Assembly (NCBI GenBank): GCA_963682055.1
Contig: OY821742.1
Coordinates: 15,345,752-15,409,751 of the forward strand
Direction of reading: 5' to 3'
Length of the DNA stretch: 64,000 nt
Source: Primula veris
Taxonomy: Eukaryota > Streptophyta > Magnoliopsida > Ericales > Primulaceae
Positions within the stretch are counted from its first letter, which is position 1. Each line of letters opens with the position of its first letter. The translations under genes and the position numbers were made by a program. The notes beneath the pieces were generated by a model. That model ran no database searches. It worked only from the letters and a program-made list of their open reading frames with translations, and was not told the DNA's origin. Of this stretch, positions 48,236 through 60,290 are shown piece after piece.

Positions 48236-48478
48236 ACATAATAAAAGTCTAAATATAATATTATAAAACCCTAGTTGAGACTAGCATAAAGTTAAATATT
48301 AATTAAAAATATTAAAAAAGGTTAATGATTTTAATTATTATATTTGACAGAATTTTACAACACAATAAAAACTCAAATATAATATTACAGAACTTTAGTG
48401 CAGACTACCATAAACCTAAATATTAATTAAAAATATTTAAAAAAATTAATAATTTTAATATGTTTTATTTGTCGAAAC
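48236..48478. repeat. Tandem duplication of ~120 bp
   Basis: Two AT-rich copies starting ACAACATAATAAAAGTC (about 48233) and ACAACACAATAAAAACTC (about 48357), both including AAATATTAATTAAAAATATT. Confidence 0.75.
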
Positions 48479-48714
48479 ATAATATTAATTAAAGAAATTA
48501 TACTTAATGCAGCATATGTTACAAGATATAATACAATTAATACTAAACCAATTTATTTCCATAATATCAAGATATATAAAATAAATTGTGTCACAATTAA
48601 TGCCAAATATGTGCCCCGGGGACACACGTTAGCTTTCCCTTAAAAAAACTATTGTTAGAATAAATTTTAATGTAAACAAATAACATAAAACATACATTTT
48701 TTGAGGGAAAATGT

Positions 48715-50133
48715 TGTTGGTTTTGTACTATATCGAAAAGTAATAAAATAAATAACAAAGGACTGCAAAGGAAATAAACAATTTTATTTCTCACAATTGG
48801 AATATAAATTACAATTGCTGACTAAACAGAATTAAAATTACACTAATTTAAATTCCAGACAGATTTAATATAACTTATTAAACTGCTGGACTGAATTGTA
48901 ATTGTTTGAAACTGTCAGACAGAATAGTATATTACTAAACTGCTGGACTGTTTAACAATTAAAAGAAACTGCCAGACAGAATAGTATGATTACTAAATGT
49001 CTGGACTGTTTCTGTAAATAAAATAAATTACAGAACTGAAATATAAATTACAGAATAAGAAAGGCCTGGAAAGTAAATACAGAAAATGAATTACAGAAAG
49101 TAAACAGTACTGGAAAGTAATTACAGAAAAGAAACAGTACTGAAATGAAATGGACAGAATGTAAATTACAAAATAGTAAATGACTGAAATGAAATAAACA
49201 GAATAATAAAAGACTAAAAAAAAATAGCAGATATTAAAAGAAGAGGCAACTGCCGGGCAGTTTCCCTTAAACAATATTTCCCGAACCACCTTTAAAGGTT
49301 TCTGGTTTCGGGACTTTGTTCCCAAGATACAACTTTTGTCTCAGAGTGACTCGTATGGAAACCGGCACCGAACCACAGGTCGAGCTGTTGGTGGTGCGAT
49401 TCTCTCTCTAATGTGTATGCTTATGCTGTGAGTTGTGTATTATGATTGTGTCTGAAATGAGAGGGGGAGAGATGCCTTTTATAGCCTCTCTTGAAACCGC
49501 AGCCATAATGGTCAATTAATTCTGAGAGTTACACCTCTAGAATCCGCCAAATCAATTTCTGAAACCGCAGCATTTAATCTTGCAATTTATTCTCATTGAT
49601 TGCTGGCGTTTCAGTTGCTGAAAACTCTAGGGACTACTTTTGTATTTTATACAAAACTCCCTATTCAGATTTGACCCAAGACCCTAGACCCGAGACCCGA
49701 GACACTCCCCAAATCCCGCGTCCGCGCCCGTGACCTGTGACCCGAGACCCGAGCGAGCGCGCGTGTGTAGTACACATTAATACTCTTAGATGTATGTAGA
49801 CATGTTAGTTTAACAACTACATGGGTTGGTATTATATATATATTGTAAAATTAACTCTTAATCTTCCAATATGAGATTATTCTCAATGGTTTTTCCATTT
49901 ACCATTTAATTTTCCAGAATTGAGCTTTCAAGAGCCCAACTTTGAAGCCGATTAGTATTCACACCCATTCTCCGAATAGGTCATGCGATATACCGTTACG
50001 AAACTCATCACACGAGCTACTCAATCGCGTTGAGTACGGTATTAACAACTCAGCGTTGTCACATGTAATATCGACTCGAAGTTGGTCATGTGACCATTCG
50101 GAAACACCCATGTTAAAACATGTTTTTCCAGCA
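48715..50133 (-). mobile_element. Solo LTR, family 1, inverted orientation
   Basis: 1419 bp. On the plus strand it runs from TGTTGGTTTTG to TTTTTCCAGCA (the last motif should be CCAACA, one change), with a perfect duplication AATGT (48710-48714 and 50134-50138). It aligns in reverse to 44502-47081 over the termini, the ACCAACAGCTCGACC block and the CACGCGCGCTCGCTCGG block. A TATA box (CTATAAAAG, 49484-49476) fixes the direction. Confidence 0.9.
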
Positions 50134-50280
50134 AATGTTACTTCTTTGATAAGATTATATAATATTTAATCGATATTAATTTATGTAAGGTGAAACGCAT
50201 CAATTGGTTGAGGAACTATTCAGATAATATAATGCATTCAATTATTTGAATTTTGGTCACATCGATATTCTTTTGTGAGA

Positions 50281-51535
50281 GGAAAGGCATAGGAGGTGGC
50301 GGGATTTTAAGAGATGACAGGGGAAATATAGTGATGGCCTTTAACTGCGAATTGTAAGGTTCCTCTGCTATAGAAGCTGAAATTAAAGCATTGTTATATG
50401 GATTACAAATGTGCTATTCTCTTAGCATTAATAATCTTTTGATAGAAGTGGATGCTAAAAATGTTGTTTACTGGATTGAGAGTGCAAAAACAGGCCTACT
50501 CAATTCTTAAATGTATGAGAAGATGTGGTCTGTTTAATGTACTGGCTAAATGGTGAAATCAATCATGTTTGGAGAGAACAGAATGATGTGGCAGATAGCC
50601 TAGCAAAATGGAGTACAAAGAGAACTTGTACCTATATAATGTTTTAAAAATCGTGCTATATAGCGCGAAATAACGTTTTTTGGAAAAAAACGCAACGAAA
50701 AACCACTATTTGGCTGGAATTGCGCTAAAATCGCGCTATAGTGGACCAAAAGCGCAAAAAACGCAAAATTCTGGAGCAAAAGCGTAAATAACGAGTTAGA
50801 AAAAAAAAACAGCGGATCTAAATAATTAATATATACTGTGTAATTTTTATAAAAGTGTGTACAGTCTAAATGGTTGAGACAGTGTTGTAATTTTCAATGA
50901 CCCAAGTTCAAAACTCACCCACAACAATTTTTTTTTTCGATTTTTTTTTATTACTATCTAATATAATTATACATTTCTTTTTTTATTGTTATATATTCTA
51001 AAATTTAGTGCATATTTAGGCAAAAAAATTTTCTTTTTTTATTGTTATATATTCTAAAATTTAGTGCATATCTAGGCAAAAAAAATACACCGCAAAGCAC
51101 TATGTAGCAACGCTATTAGCACTTTTAGCGTTTTTATCGAAAAAACGCTACGATAGCGATAACGCTATTTAAAACATTGTACCTATATGAGCGAGCTTGA
51201 TTTACCATCTGAAACTTTTGGAAAGTATATTGGAAATAAAAACAATATAAGCTGTTTTAGAAGATAATGGAGTTTGAGTTTTGGAGGGAGTATTATTGCT
51301 GTCAACTCTACTAGATTTCTGTTATGTTTCTAGCTATGTTTGGATTGTATGTGTTATTTGTTTAGCTTATAATTAAGCTGCTTCTTTGTGTAATCTACAG
51401 GGTGTTGTACTGTATTAGTTTTTTGTACTAGCATTTGTGAAAATTCTGAAAGCGTGTAACTGGGTTTGGTCCCAAAATCTGAGCAATAAAATGTTGGGGT
51501 GCTGTCCCTTTTTAATAAAAAAATAAAAAATATCA
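50281..51535 (+). pseudogene. LINE remnant: RNase H-like domain and 3' tail
   Basis: Plus-strand reading gives GGGGILRDDRGNIVMAFN, SSAIEAEIKALLYGLQMC and LLIEVDAKNVV, then, after stops and a shift, INHVWREQNDVADSLAKW. These match the RNase H domain (RVT_3 type) at the C-terminus of plant LINEs. After a MULE insertion (50638-51178) the frame resumes with MSELDLPSETFG. The 3' part ends with CTGGGTTTGGTCCC and an A-rich tail near 51520-51535. No reverse transcriptase is present, so the copy is 5'-truncated and decayed. Confidence 0.75.
50638..51178. mobile_element. Small MULE-like element inside the LINE remnant
   Basis: 541 bp bounded by GTACCTATAT at 50628-50637 and 51179-51188. The inverted ends AATGTTTTAAAAATCG and (reverse strand) AATGTTTTAAATAGCG are followed by further self-complementary GCGCTATAGTG and CGATAGCG blocks. 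A 9-10 bp duplication suggests Mutator. It contains a short direct duplication with TTTATTGTTATATATTC at about 50980 and 51036. Confidence 0.75.
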
Positions 51536-51542
51536 AACACCA

Positions 51543-51914
51543 GATTAATTTTTGCCACTATTAATGCAACATTAACCAGACGTAATACAGAAAAATACAT
51601 GCATATATGATTCCCTTCCATTAGAGTAAAAGATGAGAAATAATTAATGATGTTATTTATGATTTTTAGGAAAGCTTGAACAACATTTCCTAATTTGACT
51701 TTATGGAAAAATGTCTAAATACTATCCTCCTAGTAACCCTAATTAATTTTTAACCTATTTTAGTTTTTCTATTAACTTCTCTCTTAGTTTATATAATCCC
51801 TAAGGTGTAAGGAAGTAGCAACCTATCTATTTTTCTTTTGTTATTATATGGATTTTCACGGTGACTATTAACGGAGTCTCTTTATCTCTCATTGGAGAAC
51901 AACCATCGCTGATC
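51543..51914 (+). promoter_or_regulatory. Upstream region of the DEK-like gene (duplicated at 60655)
   Basis: Similar over its length to 60655-60947 (GCCACTATTAATGCA, AACAACATTTCCTAATTTGA, AAGGAAGTAGCAACCTATC). It is directly upstream of the proposed start codon, so it probably includes the promoter and leader. No clear TATA box was identified. Confidence 0.5.
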
Positions 51915-52469
51915 ATGAAAAACCGGTAAATTTTATTTTTGTTTGTGCACATGTTTTAAATCAAATCACCATTTTGCAACCAAAATACTAATATACGAAT
52001 TATGCTTGTATATGTAAACTGAAAAAGTATTATTGCATGTAATATTTTGGATTTTATAAATTTACTTTCATTAAATCATGAGTTCCATGCAAGCCTTTCT
52101 TTAGCCTTCGTGACTTTAAGATCTTATGTAAAATGTTTAGTAAGAAAACATGACTTGGAGAAGTTAAAAGTATATCACGGAGTTCAATTTTCTAGAGAAA
52201 AAAATTGTACATAAAGCAAAAAGTTTCTTAATTTTGTAATTGGCCATGTTTACATGTATTTGACACTTTTAGGTGTTTAAGATAATAGTTATTTCTTCAT
52301 TAGCAGGGATATCAGAACGATAGGCAAGAGGGCCGAGGCTACCCCATTTGTCAAACAAAGGTCGTTGTTCATGGCATTTCAAAAAGGTTTGTAACTTTGT
52401 CTTTACAATTAGTCTATAAATTCATTATCATCTGGAAAAAGTAATCCATATTTGATAAACATGATATCG

Positions 52470-53230
52470 TTTTTGCCAAATCGAAATGCAATAATCAAAA
52501 TAAGAAGGGTTAAAAGTAAATAAACAATTTTATTTCTAGTAGAGGACTGAAATACAAATTCCGACACGAATTGGACTCGAACGTAATTAAACGAAACTGT
52601 CGGACACAGTAGTATAATTACTAAACCGTCGAACTGTTCTGCAATATAATAAAATAAGCTACTGAACTGGAATTAAACTATACTACAGTACTGGAATTAA
52701 ATTAGAGGAATGGAAATTACTGAAAGTAAACAATATACTTGAAATTAAGTAACCAAAAGTAAACACCACTGAATTTAAATAAACAGAAAAATGTATTGAA
52801 TTTAAATAAACAGAAAAAAAAAAAACAGACGGGGCAACCACAGTTTGCTTTTAACCGATATTTGCCCTGCCACCTTTTGTTTCTTCCTGAAATGGGCATC
52901 TCGCTCCCAAGTTACAACGTCTCAGGTGACTCAACGAAAACGGCGATCGAGTGACGGTCGAGCTATTGGTAGTGTGGTTGTCTCTCTATCTATATGATAT
53001 GCAGTATGAGTGTGTTGTGTGTATCTATGATGAATGTTGTCAGAATGGGTGCGGGGGTAGCTAGGCCTTTTATAGGCTAAGTTGATAGCATAAGTATTAA
53101 GGGTCGTCAATTCTCGGGGGCTACACCATTAACACCCCTTGATAGCCACATTAAGGTTCATCTTTATAATTCTTGTTTTCTAGAATATGATTGACTTGCA
53201 TCTTTTAACCGACACGCACATGCACACGCA
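52470..53230 (-). mobile_element. Fragment of a family 1 LTR in intron 2
   Basis: Inverted similarity to 44502-47081 and 48715-50133: AAACAATTTTATTTCTAGT, the stretch encoding ACCAATAGCTCGACCGTCAC on the minus strand, and a TATA box (CCTATAAAAG, 53076-53067). The termini are eroded, so the limits are approximate. More diverged than the other two copies. Confidence 0.6.
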
Positions 53231-53496
53231 CACTAGTTTGCTGTAGTTTGTTATCACTTTTGGAATGAAAGAAATTTGGTATCATTGTACGCACCAGAAT
53301 TGGTTGGGGATAAAATAAATTGAGCATACCTACTGCTACTAAAATTGTTGACAAAACCAGGTTGGTTAGGTGTCATTTTTATTTTCTTTCGTGAAGAGCT
53401 GCAAGTATCTTAAGTTCAATATTATGTTCAATCTTATGTTTCCTGTGTCTGCTTAGCAGGGGATGGAAATCCTAAGATTGAATATGAGAGTGATAC

Positions 53497-56400
53497 TGTA
53501 ACATCTTAGAATTAAATATGATGTTACACGGCCGACTAACACGTGGCTTGACACGTGCTAGACGAAGGCCTATAACTTAAAGATAATAAAATAAATAATT
53601 TAGACTATAAAATAATAGCTTCAAACATTCGTTCTTATTTCTTAATATCTCACCAACCTAAGATAAAATTCACATATCGATAGGAACTTATTTAAAAAGG
53701 TCTTGTAATACTAAAGAAACAGGAATTGAAAATTATAAACTTGGAACTTTATTAGCAGCGGAAATAAAGCGGAATCCTATGAAGGTCTGGCTGATTCCCA
53801 ACTAACTTAACTCTGACTCCTTAGAACGACTCCTTAGAACCTGTATACCTGAAAGCATTTCAAAAACGAGGGGTAAGCTAAAAGGCTTAGTGAGCGATAA
53901 ACCTTGCAATACAATATAGGGTCGAAAATATATTTTAATCATTTAATCATTTTCCTTCGAAAAATCAATATTTTTAACTTTACAAAATTCCCAAAGCATA
54001 ATGTAATATAATTGTAATTTTTGGTGTGATCAATACGATAATATAAATGAGAAATTAAGCTCGATTGGCCTTCCCAATCTCCTAGGTGGGTTCAGACTTC
54101 CTGATCCTCTTTTATTCGTTGGATCCAGACTTCCTGGATCTCTTTTATTTGTTGGATTCAGACTTCCTGAATCTCTTTTATTCGTTGGATTTGGACTTCC
54201 CAAATCTCTTTTATTCTATAAACTTAATGCCAAATATAAATCATAGAGATCACCAAAATAAAATAAACTTTCTTAAAAATCTCATACGTTTATCAACGCA
54301 TATAAACATTTCACTTTCCTTACGTTCATCAACATACACAAATAACCTTTCTGTTTTGAAACCTGCAACTTTGCAATGATATATACATATATAATTTTGA
54401 TACTTTTCAAAATATAAATTCCACATGCAAATATTTATTAAAAATGCAATGGGATTTTATAATAGCAAGTAAGAAAAACCACTCACACAAATACCGGATT
54501 GAAAATAGCTCGGGACACCGAAAACCTGGAAATATAATTATCAACTACTTGTCAATATACCGTACGGAACCGCTAACTATTTTAATTGCACTCTAAATAA
54601 CTCGACCATTCCCAGCCTCCAGAACAATTAAGTTCTATATAAGTCGCAAGGTAATTTGTTCTGTACATAAAATAAAGGAAACTAAACATAATCAATCAGC
54701 TAAGGTATAATTAGGTTGGGTAAGATTATAAACCATGTCAATATTAAGGACACTTAAACTAAGTAACTTATCGAAGAATAATCATGCCACATACATACAC
54801 ATACATAGACAATAAGAATTCAATACCCGGTTTATCCCCAAATAATCATGTATTGATCAAAATGTTCTCTGTCCTTAGTTACTGTACTATCACTTAGTTT
54901 ATTATACGAATCGTTTACAAAGTGATGAGACTAAGGCATGTTTGGATAAGAAAAACATTAGTAGCCGTGTGTGTTTACCTAGATTGGTTAAGAGCTTACA
55001 TTTATCTTTAAAAAAAAAACTGCAAGTAATAAGTATGATAGCATGTTCTTGGAACCAAACAAGTTTACAATTAAGGACATAAACATTAAGCTAGTCTATC
55101 TCATGCAAAATCCAGTGGTTCTGTTATTTCGACTAAGGCATGTACCGGACAATCATGGTAAAGGGGGACTTCATCAAGGGAAGCCTAGAAAGATCACCTA
55201 GCAATTAGTGTGAGTGTGTTTGTAACTAAGACTGGATACTGGACAATATAAACTGATTTACAATTTTGATCAGTTATGAACATAACCCATTTCTTACGCT
55301 TGGTATTTCATATTGGTCATATGTGAAGTGTGAACCATGACAGTACCCAATATTTCAAAAGAGTTCCAAATGCAACAGTCCTGTTTCTCTAGCACAAACT
55401 CTTAAGAACAAGAGAAAAAAAAATGGTTATTCACCGTGTTTTAGCCAAATATTAAACTGTAAAGCAGAGAACACTACCAGTTATTTTATTAACAAATTTC
55501 TTAATAGTTAAGAAAAACTTGCACAACAAAAATTCTTCTTCTTTCAAAGTCTTTTAAGACATTTCCTGACAATTTCAACATAACAACAAGCAGAAAATTG
55601 ACTGTCCCTGTTTTGGTAATCTTCCAAATACTAGATTCTGTCTGAAATCTTAAACCAATAGTACCAAAACACCATATCCACCATTTATAAGATGTTAAGA
55701 CAGAGAGAGACATAGCAACCATACTCTTATGCAACAGCCAACAATTATGGGAATCAAATAAAAAAAAGGTAAACTAAAGAATACTATACAACTGGCGATC
55801 AGTGAATTGACAAAGTCAAATAAAAACTAAAAACTCTTACTATTAAACTTCTAAAGAATTTCACACCCAAACAAACATATTGATTTAATTTATCTCAGAA
55901 TTAATCCACTAATTACTCAACCTAACATGGAAAGCAAGTAATAAGCTGTATAAGTAACAAGGTTAAGCCACGATCTATCAATTAATTTATATTCATCTTT
56001 ATACTATCAATTTCACAACATGGGTTAACCACTCAAGACATTAATAAATCAAAACTAATTTATGCAAAACAACAAAGAAGTACTATATGTTTATCCTAGT
56101 CTGGTTATAAGTTTGACCTAATTTTTAGATTACTAAACAAAGATTTAACAGAGGATTTGGATTGTATAAATACCTTGACGAGGAGGAAGAACACCAAAAA
56201 CTAGCCCGACTTTTCTCAACTTATTGGCTTATTTCCTCTCTCTCTCTTCCTTTATAGATATTCACTCTCTGTTGCTATCTCACTCTTCACCTTTACAGTA
56301 TTATAAATACTGATGATAGAAACGGCTTTGATAAGATGGAACCCAAACGCTTAATATATCTCTCCTTTTAATATTCGCATGTTTAGGACAATTAATACTA

Positions 56401-56613
56401 TTTCAGTTTTTATTCATTAATACTATTAAGGAACACAAAATCAGGCCTTAGCTTTTCCTGTTATTAATCACAACTCCTACTAGTTACCGATTGTTACCCT
56501 TTACTATCAATTCAAACTTAAGTGACCCTTTTTACTTAATAAAGTTAGAAGAAATAATTGTTGCCTCGATGAACTAAAAGAAATTAAAAAAAAAAAAAAT
56601 ATGGGTTTTTACA
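53497..56613 (-). mobile_element. 3.1-kb solo LTR in exon 3 of the DEK-like gene
   Basis: It starts TGTAACATCTTAG and ends GGGTTTTTACA, with 5-bp inverted termini TGTAA/TTACA. The duplication GATAC is perfect (53492-53496 and 56614-56618). No internal coding region. The length suits a large plant LTR, gypsy-like by guess. On the minus strand CTATAAAGG (near 56258) is followed about 80 bp later by a splice-donor-like CAAG-GTATTT, so I infer minus orientation. It carries the hairpin array at 54063-54210. Confidence 0.85.
54063..54210. repeat. Tandem ACTTC-loop hairpins with covarying stems
   Basis: Five units spaced about 33-36 bp: GATTGG-CCTTC-CCAATC, GGTTCAG-ACTTC-CTGATCC, GATCCAG-ACTTC-CTGGATC, GATTCAG-ACTTC-CTGAATC and GATTTGG-ACTTC-CCAAATC. 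Spacers are TCTTTTATTYGTT-like. Loops are constant while stem arms change together. One mismatch in unit 2. Confidence 0.85.
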
Positions 56614-56740
56614 GATACAACTCTGGAGAAAAGTTTGAAGAAAAATATGACTGATAATGGGAACAAGGACAAGAAGGTGATTACGTCAAAGCAACCTTCT
56701 TGCAAGGAACAAAGTGGTAAAATTAAGTCTCTCTATTGAT

Positions 56741-56985
56741 CTTTAGGCAGTTGTTTGCATGTTCTAGGAGCTTTGTATGTTAGCAGTTTTTAACTGTAAA
56801 TTTTACTGACCTTGAGTTGGCTAGGGTACTTTATTTTGGCTCTGTATTTTGCTAACCTGGGTTAGCCAGGTAGATTTTCTAGCTTTTGGAAGCTGTAATG
56901 TTGCTTATTTTGGATGCTTGTACTCTGGGTTCGGTCCCGCTATGTTTATTATGGAAATTTTTGTGTTTTGGTTAAAAAAAAAAGT
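56741..56985 (+). mobile_element. 5'-truncated LINE 3' tail in intron 3
   Basis: Ends TACTCTGGGTTCGGTCCC, then a short AT stretch and (A)10, the same tail signature as the LINE at 51460-51535. TATTGAT precedes it (56734-56740) and follows it (56986-56992), a likely target duplication. Confidence 0.65.
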
Positions 56986-58017
56986 TATTGATGATTCAGT
57001 TCTATTTCATTAAAGATTTAAGAAGACATCATCTTTTTTCATAAGAATTGATCTTCCGCTTTCGTAACCCTCAGATAAGTTTTTAAGTGTTTTTCTTTTC
57101 TTTTCTGTAGGGATAAAAGTCATGACAGGGAAGGATGAACCTGAAAAAGAAAAATTACAACCCACTGAAACTGATGCTGAACTCAGAAATATAATAAGTG
57201 GAATCCTTATTGTGAGCGGCACTGAAACGGCCGGTGAAAATTTGATCGCTTCGCTAAGTGGTCTTACATTACAATTTAATTATCAAGTTTATTCCTTCAA
57301 TATTGATTGCCTTTATCTAGGCCTAGAATGATGTGTACCTCTTGTTAGCAATACCCTAAAAGGAAAATTAAAGAGATCCGTTTACGAAGTAATCTTGTAT
57401 TAGCATCGTTTCTTTATTGTGATTGACCGGCATTTTTTTATTCTTTAATGTAATACTCCTTGGCATTTTGCAGACTACAGTAGACGACATTCTCAAAATT
57501 CTCGGTATGTCACCATCATTCTGTGTCTGCTTTCCTTTTATCGCTAAGTCGCCTTACTTAAATGTTTACTTATCCTCTTTATCACCGGGTACATCAATTC
57601 ATTTTATTTATCAAGTTTTTGATATCCATAACACTCGACTTGTTACTCATGTTTAAATTGACTATTATGGCCTAAAGTTGTCGGGATGCTTGTTACATAT
57701 AAAATGCCCTAACAATGTTTTTATGCCTTGTTTTTTTCTGTTTGAACTATACGAAATTCTAGATTTTTCATTTTCCTAAATATTCATATTATATCAGGAA
57801 TTAAGCCATTATTTCATTTGTTCGCATCAATGTTTTACACTCGTTTGCTTTCTCTAAACCAAAAGCTCACCATGCATCTAGCTGTTTTGTTTCCATATTT
57901 ACACACTGTTGTCTGTTGGTGCTATCAGCTAAAATTTATAAATCAGACTTCACGTCCCGAAAGGCTTCGATAACTAGCATGATTAAGGATGAATATGCGT
58001 GTCAAAGAGGAACTTGA

Positions 58018-58819
58018 GGACATCGATGATGATGATGAAACAAGGCTAAGGAAAAAGTGACGCTACACCAGTGAAGTGTGGAAGGCTTTCGTTTTACTTT
58101 CATAATCTACCAAATCCTTTCCCGTACATTTCCTTTTGAATATGACTTTTCTCGATAAAGATTAAAGATAACGTTATAGTTTATCGGCAGGCATTTGAGA
58201 TTTTAACTTTCCTTTTGGACATCGACAGTCTTAAACAGCCATTACCTTCCATCGGCAATCCTTCAGCTTTTGAATTACAATTGTTTAACTAATTACGCTT
58301 TAAAATAAGCAACTGCTCACCCAAAAAGAATCAAATAAAACACAATTCCGGACCTCATTCTGGAAAAAAAAAAACTAAAAACTTGAACCAATCAGTTAAA
58401 TGTCCTAACTCATTCAATGACTGCTTTAAAAACGGTATCCGTGAAGATCTTGACAATTTTGAAAGACGTCGTTTGGTTTACAGTGAAAAATTATAATCTC
58501 TGATGTAGTAAAATTCAGTGTGATAAGTTAATTGTAGATGGATTTCAGTAAAATTCAGTATTGATTGACGTATATGCAAAATACGTACAAAAGAGTAGAA
58601 GGTTAAGAATTGCCTCTTTTGCTAAATTTACAAAACATAAGAATTGAGGTGTTAGGATCAACAATTTTCCAATGGTACATGCAAAATAAAAGCAGGCATC
58701 AACAAGTATCCTTCTAGTATTAATTTACGTTATTTATCTTTCTTCCTCTAGTTTATTATTTATCATGGTATCTGAGCAAGGTTTTTTTAGAGCGTTAAAT
58801 CTAAATCTTATAAGCTTCT
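58018..58819. other. Intergenic DNA after the DEK-like gene
   Basis: The first 60 bp include an acidic coding-like stretch (KEELEDIDDDDE) that may be the old C-terminus of the DEK-like gene in a shifted frame. Nothing else recognised. Confidence 0.45.
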
Positions 58820-59140
58820 TGTAAGACCTAGAGGCAAACCTAGAGGGGGTTGAATGTGAATAGGTCATTTCCAGATTTTGTAAGTGTGATATTAACCGGT
58901 TTAGTTTTAGAATAATATATATATATATATAACCACTATTTACTAGTAATGATACACACTTCGACTGCAATACTTGTTCTTAAAAATAAATATAAATATA
59001 TTGTATAGACAAGGATGATGTTAATCTTCATATAATAGAGTAGAATATTTGTTTACATTAGCGATGAATGCATGGAATTTGTACTCAACAGCTAGAACAG
59101 ATTTATTAATTATTGTAGTCCTACTGATACTTTCTTAAAT
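58820..59140 (+). repeat. Truncated LTR-like start
   Basis: Begins TGTAAGACCTAGAGG and has AACCTAGAGGGGGTTGAATG, like the start of the family 2 solo LTR at 44861. No matching end or target duplication was found; the right limit is arbitrary. A short TA run lies near 58916. Confidence 0.4.
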
Positions 59141-59995
59141 CGATTTTCACTGAGACCACGCGAAAGCATCCCAAAAACTTGGGCTTGAATAACAAGCCTC
59201 ATGCCCGCGTCAAGTATTCTAAAAACTCAATCACATCCCGGAAAGTTGGCTAAATATCAAAAACAAAGAAGGATTACGATTGGTGAAGTTAGATGCGAAT
59301 ATGTTAACCCTATCAAAAAATTGGCTAAACTCAATCACCCGCGTCTATGTGTTTTTCTTCAAATGAACGAAGATGGGATGGACGGAGAAATTATATAGTA
59401 CTTGAGGAGGACGTTTTTAACACATTTATTATCACACATATTTCGCTTCCGACATTTCCGTGTAACGAAAAATAAAGTTGTGTCAAGTGTTGGAGGACTT
59501 CTTCGGTTCTCCAAGAAGACCAAATGATTTATCTGGCAGTAGCTACTTCATGTCGACACATTGTTCTACGTACAATTGTAATTTATAGATCTTAAAATGT
59601 TTTTCCATCGGCTCCTAAATAGATGTGATACATGAAGATTTCTACAATGTTTTGAATCTACAAAAATTTCTACAATGTTGACTTGCAGTTTTTTTCGTTT
59701 CACTATTGATGAAATGAATGTTTTCAAATGAAATCAAGTAGTCATATGATTGAACTATTCCGTAAACTTTCTAATTTTTTATATTTCTTGCATAAATGAT
59801 GGGAAAAATTGTATGGCCGAAATGGCAACATAAGTTGATAATTTACAAGATTTGATTGACAATGTTTCTTTCTAATCAACAAAAAATCCTTTTTGCCCTC
59901 CACTTTTTGTTCCTATTTTCTTCTTCTTTCACCCTCGTATGATTTTGATGCAAATCTTAGTTTTGCTGCTTAGAAGAAGAAATATTTTAATGTTT
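59141..59995. other. Intergenic DNA with one unassigned frame
   Basis: A 65-codon plus-strand frame (59201-59398, starting MPASSILKTQ and containing KLNHPRLCVFLQMNEDG) is basic and looks coding-like, but I recognise no family. No splice partners or repeats are evident. Confidence 0.35.
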
Positions 59996-60290
59996 TATGG
60001 GAGCCTCCGATGAGTTGTCTACGAGGCGCAACAGAAATCAAAAGAAGCTCCATCGCGCGTGGAGCTCCGAATAAGCTTCGACGATATCACTGAATGAAGC
60101 TCCGATATAATTGCAGCGAAGTTTTGACGGGCTCACCAGAGCTCCAATACACTAGGCATATGCCTGACGGGCTTATCACGTTCATATATTTCTTCCATTA
60201 ACCTAAAAAAATTCAAGAAAAGAGAGAATGCGGAAGTAACATTATCAGTCTTTTTGAGCTTTGGCAAAGCTGACTAACACATCAAAAAAT
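59996..60290. repeat. GAGCTCC-type dispersed repeat, copy 2 (uninterrupted)
   Basis: Matches 27480-27568 followed directly by 31532-31700, and so shows the site before the 3.96-kb insertion. It shares GCGTGGAGCT, CGAATAAGC and GACGGGCTTA words. Confidence 0.8.

Larger units (their letters stand above)
51915..58017 (+). pseudogene. DEK C-terminal-domain-like gene, disrupted
   Basis: Exon model: 51915-51925, 52307-52386, 53460-53496 joined to 56619-56716 (one exon split by a solo LTR), 57111-57260, 57474-57504, 57929-58017. Phases agree through the fourth exon, including across the LTR once one GATAC copy is removed. The conceptual product is short, basic and lysine-rich. It then shows TDAELRNIISGIL, TTVDDILKIL and AKIYKSDFTSRKASI, which together resemble the DEK C-terminal DNA-binding domain of plant DEK chromatin proteins. 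The junction from exon 4 to 5 is out of frame with any obvious donor, and the end frame closes early, before an acidic DIDDDDE stretch in another frame. The N-terminal DEK region is not seen. Intron 2 holds an LTR fragment, intron 3 a LINE tail. Confidence 0.6.

Noticed and set aside
50860..50935. tRNA- or SINE-like A and B box words (AAATGGTTGAGAC, AAGTTCAAAAC)
   Set aside because: No cloverleaf can be formed, and it lies inside a MULE with defined ends.
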